The translations under genes were made by a program, and so were the position numbers. The notes below the pieces were generated by a model. It did no database searches, was not told the origin of the DNA, and saw only the letters and a program-made list of their open reading frames with translations. A stretch of DNA of 16,552 nucleotides, taken from contig CAYFZO010000033.1 of the NCBI GenBank assembly GCA_964347615.1, positions 1 through 16,552 of the forward strand, written 5' to 3'. Of the stretch, positions 1 to 5,145 are shown in pieces. The stretch comes from CAYFZO01 sp964347615. Lineage in GTDB: Bacteria > Pseudomonadota > Gammaproteobacteria > Poriferisulfidales > Oxydemutatoraceae. How positions within the stretch are numbered: the first letter of the stretch is position 1; every line of letters starts with the position of its first letter.

Positions 1-55
1 AACGCGGTCAGGGGCAACGCGGTCAGGGGCAACGCGGTCAGGGGCAACGCGGTCA
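1..55. repeat. 15-bp tandem repeat at left edge
   Basis: The unit AACGCGGTCAGGGGC is repeated three times without change (1-15, 16-30, 31-45), followed by ten bases of a fourth copy (46-55). The array runs off the window edge, so its true length is unknown. The unit is 15 bp, but no open frame continues from it into a recognisable gene. Confidence 0.95.
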
Positions 56-114
56 ACGGACGGCTATGCAGGGTCGGTGTCTCAACGGAACCGAGGTTGG
101 CAAGCAGACCCTTA

Positions 115-170
115 TTATTCCGGCGGCCAATCCAAAGTTGATGCTTGGTGCGAACGAAAGCGGTTGCATT
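115..170 (-). pseudogene. Scrap of IS481-like transposase C-terminus
   Basis: Read on the minus strand, this stretch encodes NRFRSHQASTLDWPPE followed by stops, which resembles the end of IS481-type transposases (usually YNRFRPHRAL...TPxEY). Positions 147-166 are the exact reverse complement of 11030-11049 in the IS remnant between trxA and rho, a 20-base identity. Beyond that block most differences are transitions, as expected of a decayed relative. It is only about 50 bp long and has no function. Confidence 0.5.
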
Positions 171-298
171 GACGGCAGAGCGCAAAATTTTGGACAGATG
201 GTTTGCATTGCCCGCTCCGCGCACCTCGTTGTATTGCGGGCACCGGCGAATCGGGTCGGTACCTGCCTCCGAAACGCAAGCCGCGGCGTTCGGTGCGA

Positions 299-304
299 TA
301 TAAT
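299..304 (+). promoter_or_regulatory. Putative -10 box for folB-folK
   Basis: A perfect TATAAT lies 57 bases upstream of the folB ATG. The surrounding GATATAATCCGC (297-308) also occurs at the purH promoter on the minus strand (15467-15478). No good -35 hexamer is visible about 17 bp upstream, so the assignment rests on the -10 box and its position. Confidence 0.5.
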
Positions 305-361
305 CCGCCGGGAAAACGCCGCGTTGTTTTGCCGCCGCCGTCATTTCGAATTTCTCACACA

Positions 362-712
362 ATGGACACGATTTTCCTCAAGGAACTGCGCGTCGAAACC
401 GTGGTCGGCGTTTTCGAATGGGAGCGTCGCCTGCGCCAGACCATCCTGATCGACCTCGAGATGGCGGTGGACGCCGCCGCCGCGGCGCAAGGCGACGAGT
501 TGTCGGCCACGCTGGACTACAAGGCGATTTCCAAGCGCGTCAAGGAGTTCGCCGAGAGCAACCCGTGTGCGCTGATCGAGACCTTGGCGCAAGGCATCGC
601 CGACGTTCTGCTCGGGGAGTTCGGGGTGGTTCAAGCGAAAGTGACCGTGAGCAAACCCGGGGCGATTCGAGGGGCGAAAACCGTGGGTGTTTCGGTTACC
701 CGGTGCAAGTGA
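362..712 (+). CDS. folB: Dihydroneopterin aldolase (FolB)
   Basis: FolB converts 7,8-dihydroneopterin to 6-hydroxymethyl-7,8-dihydropterin plus glycolaldehyde in the cytosolic folate pathway. The 116-aa protein has the family's usual length. Expected residues are visible: GVFEWER near 16-22 with the substrate-site Glu, Tyr53 in LDY, ETLA with Glu73 in the pterin-anchoring region, and catalytic Lys98 in VSKPGAI. The ATG at 362 was chosen because MDTIFLKELRVETVVGV matches the normal FolB N-terminus; the frame is open further upstream but that part is not FolB-like. No clear Shine-Dalgarno sequence precedes it. folK follows 11 bp downstream and uses the product, so the two are almost certainly co-transcribed. 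Confidence 0.95.
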   Translation: MDTIFLKELRVETVVGVFEWERRLRQTILIDLEMAVDAAAAAQGDELSATLDYKAISKRVKEFAESNPCALIETLAQGIADVLLGEFGVVQAKVTVSKPGAIRGAKTVGVSVTRCK

Positions 713-723
713 ACGGGCGGTAT

Positions 724-1236
724 ATGACCAAGACCGGCAAACGGAAAGTCTACGTCAGCATCGGCAGCAACGTTGACAAGGAACGCAACGTTGTTTCTTG
801 CGTCAAGATGCTGCGCGAGACTTTCGGTGAATTGACCCTTTCTCCCGTTTATGAATCGGCGGCGGTCGGATTTGAAGGCGGAGATTTCTACAACATGGTT
901 GCGTCGTTTGAGACCGAGCGATCTCCGCGCAACGTGGCCGACGTGCTTCGCGTGATAGAAAAACGCCACGGTCGCGTGCGCAGCAAGGATCGCTTTGAAT
1001 CAAGGACTCTCGACCTCGACCAAGTGCTTTACGGCGACTTGGTGATCCGCGAAAACGGGGTTCAGGTGCCGCGTGACGACGTCGTACGCTACGCCTTTGT
1101 CTTGCGCCCGCTGGCCGACATCGCGGGCGGGGAGACGCACCCGGTTCTCGAGAAAACCTACGCTCGGTTGTGGGAAGACCTCAGCCGAGGCGCGCCCGCG
1201 CTCAAAAAAGTCTCCTTGAAAGGGATACAGGATTGA
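724..1236 (+). CDS. folK: HPPK, 2-amino-4-hydroxy-6-hydroxymethyldihydropteridine diphosphokinase (FolK)
   Basis: FolK transfers pyrophosphate from ATP to 6-hydroxymethyl-7,8-dihydropterin, the step after FolB. The 170-aa protein starts with the typical YVSIGSNV segment and carries the HPPK signature SRTLDLDQVLYGD, in which Asp97 and Asp99 should bind the two magnesium ions; VPRDDVVRYAFVLRPLADI near 115-133 is also typical (usually HPR...R.FVL.PL). The ATG at 724 is 11 bp after the folB stop. The last 126 bp of the gene plus 7 bp beyond its stop form the first copy of a 133-bp tandem repeat. Because 133 is not a multiple of 3 and each unit contains the stop codon, the extra copies do not extend the protein. 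Confidence 0.95.
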   Translation: MTKTGKRKVYVSIGSNVDKERNVVSCVKMLRETFGELTLSPVYESAAVGFEGGDFYNMVASFETERSPRNVADVLRVIEKRHGRVRSKDRFESRTLDLDQVLYGDLVIRENGVQVPRDDVVRYAFVLRPLADIAGGETHPVLEKTYARLWEDLSRGAPALKKVSLKGIQD

Positions 1237-1538
1237 AACCTTTNNNNNNNNNNNNNNNNNNNNNNNNNNNNNNNNNNNNNNNNNNNNNNNNNNNNNNNNN
1301 NNNNNNNNNNNNNNNNNNNNNNNNNNNNNNNNNNNNNNNNNNNCAGCCGCGGCGCGCCCGCGCTCAAAAAAGTCTCCTTGAAAGGGATACAGGATTGAAA
1401 CCTTTCTGGCCGACGTCGCGGGCGGGGAGACGCACCCGGTTCTCGAGAAAACCTACGCGCGGCTGTGGGAAGATCTCAGCCGCGGCGCGCCCGCGCTCAA
1501 AAAAGTCTCCTTGAAAGGGATACAGGATTGAGACCCTT
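1111..1538. repeat. 133-bp tandem duplication of the folK 3' end
   Basis: Copy 1 (1111-1243) is the genuine folK end. After the N run, 1344-1405 is the last 62 bp of another copy, and 1406-1538 is a complete further copy. Every copy begins with CTGGCCGAC and ends just past the folK stop. The copies after the gap share differences from copy 1, such as GACGTCGCG instead of GACATCGCG and GCCGCGG instead of GCCGAGG. This suggests amplification or homogenisation among the non-coding copies. The copy number is unknown because the gap lies inside the array. Confidence 0.95.
1244..1343. other. Assembly gap (100 N)
   Basis: Exactly 100 Ns, the conventional length for a scaffold gap of unknown size. 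It falls inside the 133-bp tandem array and is most simply explained by repeat collapse during assembly. Confidence 0.97.
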
Positions 1539-1654
1539 CGGGGGCGCGTTGTTTTCAGTCTTGTTTTCGGCTTGGGGCGGTTTCCTTATGGCGCGCGGCG
1601 TCCGATTGTTCCGTCTGGTTGTTTCCTCTTAATTGCCCGGGTTAATTGCCCAAG
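1539..1654. other. Intergenic space between convergent folK and SDR
   Basis: The only structure seen in this stretch is the 13-bp repeat at its right end. No hairpin followed by a T run was recognised, although the two genes converge here. Confidence 0.5.
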
Positions 1655-1667
1655 TTAATTACTCAGG
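1629..1667. repeat. 13-bp tandem repeat x3 over the SDR stop codon
   Basis: Three adjacent units, TTAATTGCCCGGG (1629-1641), TTAATTGCCCAAG (1642-1654) and TTAATTACTCAGG (1655-1667). The third holds the stop codon and last codons of the minus-strand SDR, and each unit's TTA would supply an in-phase stop or an extension if units were gained or lost. Confidence 0.85.
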
Positions 1668-2410
1668 GTTCTGCCGCCGTCCACCGCGAGAATCTGTCCG
1701 GTGACGTACCCCGCGTCGCGCACCAAGAACAGCACTGCCGCCGCGGCGTCCCGCGGCGAGCCTTCTCGCTTGAGCGCGGTCCGGGAGATGATTTCCTTGT
1801 GTTTCTGCACGTAGTGCTCGGCTTCCGGCCACAGCAGCGCACCCGGCGCCACCGCGTTGCAACGGACTTCGGGTGCCAGCTCGCGCGCCAACGCCTTTGT
1901 CAGCATATCGACGCCGGCCTTGGCGATCGAGTAGACCGCGTAGCCCTTCAGCGGGCGGCCCGCGTGAACGTCGCTGAGATTGACGATGCATCCCCGGTGC
2001 TTGCGCAATTCGTCTGCCGAGTATTTGCAAAGAAACAAGGCGCCTTTCAGGTTGCCGCCGATGATTTCATCCCATTGCGCTTCGTCCAGCCGTTCCAAAG
2101 GCGTCGGGAAAAACACCGACGCGTTGTTGACCAGTGCGTCGAGGCGCCCCCACCGCGCCGTTGCTTGGTGCGCGAGCGTCGCCGCTTGCTCGAGCTGTAA
2201 CAGGTCGGCCTGAACCACGCAGGCGGAGTCCGTGCGCGCCCGGTTCAGGGTCTCGGCGAGCCGTTCCGCTTCGCCGAGAGACCGGCGGCAGTGCAACGCG
2301 ACGTTCATGCCCGCAGCGTGAAGGGTTTCGGCGATTTCCGCGCCGATTCGCCGCGCCGCGCCGGTCACCAGTGCCACTTTTCCTTCGAGGGAGACGGAAA
2401 CGTTCGTCAT
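1655..2410 (-). CDS. Pteridine reductase-like short-chain dehydrogenase
   Basis: This 251-aa SDR is probably an NADPH-dependent pteridine/dihydrofolate reductase of the PTR1/FolM type. The cofactor loop is TGAARRIG (16-23), the TGxxxRxG form with the Arg favoured by NADPH pteridine reductases, not the classical TGxxxGxG. The catalytic set is Asp147 (in NLSDVHA), Tyr160 and Lys164; an Asp in place of the usual SDR serine is a hallmark of pteridine reductases. VNNAS (94-98) and the C-terminal GQILAVDGGRTLS are also typical. It sits beside folB and folK, which supports a folate or pterin role. The start follows from MTNVSVSLEGKVALVTG. Transcription probably begins at the -10 box around 2470, at the edge of the neighbouring mobile remnant. 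Confidence 0.88.
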   Translation of the reverse strand: MTNVSVSLEGKVALVTGAARRIGAEIAETLHAAGMNVALHCRRSLGEAERLAETLNRARTDSACVVQADLLQLEQAATLAHQATARWGRLDALVNNASVFFPTPLERLDEAQWDEIIGGNLKGALFLCKYSADELRKHRGCIVNLSDVHAGRPLKGYAVYSIAKAGVDMLTKALARELAPEVRCNAVAPGALLWPEAEHYVQKHKEIISRTALKREGSPRDAAAAVLFLVRDAGYVTGQILAVDGGRTLSN

Positions 2411-2467
2411 GTTTGATCGTGGTCTTGTGTGAGTCCCGTATGGTGGTTTCCATTAAATCACAAGAGC

Positions 2468-2473
2468 ACTATA
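2468..2473 (-). promoter_or_regulatory. Putative -10 box (TATAGT) for the SDR gene
   Basis: On the minus strand, TATAGT lies 57 bases upstream of the SDR ATG, within the 17-bp sequence shared with the uppP promoter (2470-2486). It lies at the outer edge of the TnpB remnant, so the mobile DNA may supply this promoter. Confidence 0.4.
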
Positions 2474-2486
2474 TACATAAATCCGC
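2470..2486 (-). repeat. Left copy of 17-bp inverted repeat bounding the island
   Basis: The minus strand reads GCGGATTTATGTATATA. The plus strand at 5122-5138 reads GCGGATTCATGTATATA, so 16 of 17 bases agree in inverted orientation. The two copies bracket the methyltransferase and IS-remnant segment. Confidence 0.75.
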
Positions 2487-2502
2487 CATAGATCCGCCAT
2501 AG
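2481..2502. repeat. 11-bp tandem duplication at the tnpB right end
   Basis: ATCCGCCATAG occurs twice in direct succession (2481-2491 and 2492-2502), between the TnpB reading frame and the inverted-repeat copy. Confidence 0.85.
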
Positions 2503-2773
2503 ACCCACAGGGGATTCCGTATCGGTTTGACGCTTCACGGGCCGACCGACGTCGCCGCCTCCACGTCCAGCTGCCCCATTCCCGGAGTCCTCATTCTCGG
2601 ACAAGACGTTCAATGCGGCATTCACGTCCGCATTGCCCCGATAGCCGCATGAGCGGCACTCAGCGTCACTTTGCGTCTTGCGATTTGCTTTTTCAGTATG
2701 CCCGCAAGCGTTGCCGCGCCGGCTCGTATAAGCCGTCGGCACCTTCTCGACGCTCATCTGACTTTTCCGGGGG

Positions 2774-4270
2774 TTATACAGGTACGTCTAATTGGCGGAA
2801 CATTGGAGGCGCGGGGTCAGGAGCCATCCGAATGAGGCGGCGCAGTCCGTCCAATCTTCCTAACCGGTGCGCCAAATTCATCAAGGATATTCGCCGCAGA
2901 ACGGCGATTGTGATTGGGCGCTTGGAATCAGTGAATACAAGTGACTGCAAAAACGCGAGGGCCGCCTCGGAAGACAGTATTTCATGTAAGAACCGGGCTT
3001 CCGCCTCTGACTTGCATGGAATCGAGTAACAGGTGTCATCTATCATCACCGGGCGATTGTTGTGCGGCGGGACGACAACGAAAGAAAATTTTTTGTAGAG
3101 TCCGGAGATGGCGATTTTCCACGGCGAAAAGGAATAGGCCCCCACGCCGAAAACTGAAAAGCGCGGGCGGTTCCGGTAAATTGCACTGGCACGGCTGTCA
3201 AGCGTATCGGCGTGACGCTCCAGATAAGCCCAAGTGTTCGGGGCCGTCGAGCGAATGACCGCAGTATCGTCTCCTGTATGCGTCTGGGTTATCAGAACAA
3301 ACTTGCGAATCGCCGTCCTGCCGTTTCCCAAGTCGGAAGATTTGAAAAGCGGGAAGACGTAATCGTCCTCGATTTCGACCGACTCCCCGAAACCGTTGAT
3401 TAAGCCGTCTCCGTTCCGGGTAAGTTCCATGACTTTGGCAGCATCGTGCTTTACGCCCGACCGCCACGTGTATGCAGGCGTCCCGCCGTCCAAGTCTTTG
3501 TTGCTTTGGTACGCCTCGACGTCCGAAACCAAGTCATCGCCGATGAGGCCAAACAGCGTTGATTCTGACTCGATTTCAAGGTCGGAATAGATCTTCGCGG
3601 TCTTGTCGTTGGTGTGTCTGCCCGTGGTGACGAAAAGACATGCATCCACCGAGACGCCGAACTCCGCTTTGGCGTCGATACGGAATAAAGCTGAATTTTC
3701 CCGCCCGGCTCCGGTTTTCCAGAAGTGCCGCAGAACCTTCCTTGCGGTTATGGTTTTGCAGAGCATGGCGATGGCACCCTCAGGCGGCAAGGCTTCAATC
3801 AAACGAATCAACATCCACTCGGAAATATCGAAATTGGATTTTCCCATCCGAGCGTCCATGCCTTGCAGTCCTTGAAAATTGCTCTTCGGGGGGACGTTCC
3901 GACTGCCGGCTTGGCTCAAGTCGGCGTTGGTGACCCACGGGAGATTGCCGAGGACCAACACTCGACCTTTTCCATGCCGGGTCAGATTTTCTTTCCAGTC
4001 CTCAGCGAAGAAATCCCGGTGAAAAACCTTGACGTCGAAACCGGCCAAGCGGGACTTGGCGCATTCCACGTAATCTCGATTGATTTCATACCCCTCACAC
4101 CGCGTTTTGCCGCCCCAGCAATCCACCGACGCCTTGAGGAAAGCACCCAACCCAGCCGTCGGCTCGATGACGACGTCGGGATTTCCGAAAAGATTGATCG
4201 CCAAGGCGACGGTCCTTGCAGCTAGGCCCGCCGGCGTCTGGAAATCCCCGAACTCTTTCCGTGTATTCAC
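2774..4270 (-). CDS. N6-adenine DNA methyltransferase, Eco57I-like
   Basis: Probable restriction-modification methyltransferase that methylates adenine with S-adenosylmethionine. From the GTG start it has 498 aa: EFGDFQTP (6-13, motif X), IEPTAGLGAF (35-44, motif I, SAM binding), GYEIN (60-64, motif II) and GNLPW (108-112, motif IV, the NPPY/NPPW equivalent). GKSNFDISEW near 143-152 and RPRFSVFGVGAYSFSPWKIAISG, with KRPITIAVLRRISL towards the C-terminus, are typical of these enzymes' target-recognition half. The GTG is preferred because it overlaps the upstream ORF's TGA as GTGA and starts right before motif X; an ATG at 4333 is the alternative. No endonuclease gene is present, so it may be orphan. 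It is visibly less GC-rich than its neighbours and flanked by IS remnants, which suggests horizontal acquisition. The last ~9 residues may derive from TnpB DNA. Confidence 0.85.
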   Translation of the reverse strand: MNTRKEFGDFQTPAGLAARTVALAINLFGNPDVVIEPTAGLGAFLKASVDCWGGKTRCEGYEINRDYVECAKSRLAGFDVKVFHRDFFAEDWKENLTRHGKGRVLVLGNLPWVTNADLSQAGSRNVPPKSNFQGLQGMDARMGKSNFDISEWMLIRLIEALPPEGAIAMLCKTITARKVLRHFWKTGAGRENSALFRIDAKAEFGVSVDACLFVTTGRHTNDKTAKIYSDLEIESESTLFGLIGDDLVSDVEAYQSNKDLDGGTPAYTWRSGVKHDAAKVMELTRNGDGLINGFGESVEIEDDYVFPLFKSSDLGNGRTAIRKFVLITQTHTGDDTAVIRSTAPNTWAYLERHADTLDSRASAIYRNRPRFSVFGVGAYSFSPWKIAISGLYKKFSFVVVPPHNNRPVMIDDTCYSIPCKSEAEARFLHEILSSEAALAFLQSLVFTDSKRPITIAVLRRISLMNLAHRLGRLDGLRRLIRMAPDPAPPMFRQLDVPV

Positions 4271-4515
4271 AACGTTTCGATGCCGGTGATTTTGTCGGCT
4301 TGTTGTATCGCCCGACTGTATTGCAATCGCCATTGAAGCGCGTTGGAAATCGTCAGGTATCCCACTTCCGGCGGATTTGAGAGCACTTCCTTGGCAAGCT
4401 TGCGAGCTTGGACGTCGTCTAAGGGAAGCATTCTCTCACCAAAGAACCCGAAGATATCGTCGACGTTGGGAACGTCTGAAATTTTGTGTTTCGTTCGAAG
4501 CCATATAACAACCAT
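4267..4515 (-). CDS. Unknown 82-aa ORF coupled to the methyltransferase
   Basis: I do not recognise this protein. It has 82 aa, a basic N-terminus (WLRTKHK), a mixed charged middle and LQWRLQYSRAIQQADKITGIETL near the end, with no membrane segment or Cys/His cluster. Its TGA overlaps the methyltransferase GTG by the 4-bp GTGA arrangement typical of translational coupling, which argues that it was once expressed with that gene. A TAA stands immediately before the ATG and no Shine-Dalgarno sequence is visible, so it could also be the surviving 3' end of a longer gene, for example a lost restriction subunit, cut by the IS debris that starts about 40 bp upstream. Confidence 0.5.
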   Translation of the reverse strand: MVVIWLRTKHKISDVPNVDDIFGFFGERMLPLDDVQARKLAKEVLSNPPEVGYLTISNALQWRLQYSRAIQQADKITGIETL

Positions 4516-4553
4516 TTACCATTAGGGGAACAATCATAAGGCGACTCCCCCCG

Positions 4554-4720
4554 AAAATCGATAACGCCTTTCTCGACCAACTCTTGGCCAACTCCTGGCG
4601 AGTCAAAACCCGCTCAAGGTTTTTGCCGGCGACGGGTCATTCAACGACCTGAAAAAGGCGCTGGCGGAACGTATCTTGGAAACCGAAATGGATCATCGCT
4701 TGTCTCAAGAGGAAGAACAG
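4554..4720 (+). pseudogene. IS256-type (mutator) transposase N-terminal remnant
   Basis: KIDNAFLDQLLANSW (frame from 4554), then after a frameshift FAGDGSFNDLKKALAERILETEMDHRLSQEEEQ, matches the N-terminus of IS256-family transposases (GxDGLLxxLxKxLxExxLExEMxxHL). Only about 55 codons remain, in two frames. The segment ends at a junction with an unrelated IS481-like remnant at about 4721. No catalytic residues are present, so it is dead. Confidence 0.7.
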
Positions 4721-5110
4721 GTCCCGATACGCGGGATTAGGTTGACGGCGGCAGCGAGTTCATGGTTGGGTTTGGGGGTCGTCAACAAGCGGGCGCGTCA
4801 GGACGACACTATCAGGACGACACTGTCGGGATTTGGGGGATCGAACTTGATGTCCTGCCGCCGCGCCGCCCTCAATACAAGGGCTGCGTCGAGCGGGTCA
4901 GCCGAACCCGTGCGCAAAGGAGTTTTACTCTCAATACCAGGGAGAGGTCGATTTGGCGTCGGTAATCAAGGACTGGCCGAAAACCGGCACCGATACAATC
5001 ACTTCCGCCCGCACCGGACGCCGGCTTTGAGCACTTCAATGGAGTATCTGGAGCACCTCGGAACGGCTGTTTGAAAGGGGGTCTTTTGTCTCAGTGCGTC
5101 CTGACCCCAT
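4721..5110 (+). pseudogene. IS481-like transposase C-terminal remnant, multiply frameshifted
   Basis: Successive frames give IRGIR, VDGGSEFMVGF (second catalytic Asp), GIELDVLPPRRPQYKGCVERV (third catalytic Glu), FYSQYQGEVDLASVIKDW and NRHRYNHFRPHRTPALSTSMEYLEHLG. Together they form the C-terminal half of an IS481-type DDE integrase. At least three frame changes are needed, and the N-terminal half is absent. Positions 4722-4752 are identical to 10943-10973 in the remnant between trxA and rho, including the same one-base loss before VDGG. The end TTTTGTCTCAGTGCGTCC plus TGACCCC resembles the corresponding right end near 11110-11132. Confidence 0.8.
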
Positions 5111-5121
5111 AACAGTTTCTT

Positions 5122-5138
5122 GCGGATTCATGTATATA
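5122..5138 (+). repeat. Right copy of 17-bp inverted repeat bounding the island
   Basis: GCGGATTCATGTATATA pairs, in inverted orientation with one mismatch, with 2470-2486. It overlaps the uppP -10 box and lies just outside the IS481-like remnant. Confidence 0.75.
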
Positions 5139-5140
5139 AT
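5135..5140 (+). promoter_or_regulatory. Putative -10 box for uppP, leaderless start
   Basis: A perfect TATAAT ends five bases before the uppP ATG, so transcription would begin at or next to the start codon. No Shine-Dalgarno sequence fits between them. CAGTTT at 5113-5118 is a weak -35 candidate with a 16-bp spacer. Confidence 0.5.
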
Positions 5141-5145
5141 TCCCA

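Larger units (their letters stand above)
56..361. other. Intergenic region upstream of folB
   Basis: No convincing gene was seen here. An open frame from 66 runs into folB in another frame and has no recognisable protein features. The region contains a short transposase scrap near 120-170 on the minus strand and the folB -10 box at 299-304. In many gammaproteobacteria plsY or tsaD lies beside folB, but no trace of either is visible. Confidence 0.6.
2458..2787 (-). pseudogene. tnpB: IS200/IS605-type TnpB (OrfB) 3' remnant
   Basis: Only the C-terminal part of a TnpB-type RNA-guided nuclease survives. The frame reads VEKVPTAYTS, then a zinc-finger region with ACGH and CRSCGY, then NADVNAALNV. 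The last block holds the third RuvC aspartate. The first zinc-knuckle Cys is Gly (GNAC instead of CxxC), the N-terminal two thirds are missing, and a TAG (2788-2790) interrupts the frame upstream, so the protein is not functional. Past the zinc finger, CGGAATCCCCTG resembles the 3' reRNA/omega-RNA end usually found after tnpB, but it is truncated. FRQLDV, which looks TnpB-like, is encoded in a different frame as the tail of the adjacent methyltransferase. Confidence 0.78.

Noticed and set aside
66..449. 127-aa open frame before folB
   Set aside because: It overlaps folB out of frame, starts at the edge of a tandem repeat, and its Arg/Ala-rich translation resembles no known family.
418..723. 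Upstream extension of folK by 102 codons
   Set aside because: That part is folB read in another frame; HPPK homology starts at the ATG at 724.
1220..1243. GATTGAAACC repeated after folK, similar to the end of many CRISPR repeats
   Set aside because: The repeat period is a continuous 133 bp of folK sequence with no unique spacers, so it is a tandem duplication and not a CRISPR array.
1158..1514. Open frames spanning the N run
   Set aside because: They exist only because Ns carry no stop codons; the surrounding sequence is duplicated folK read in wrong frames.
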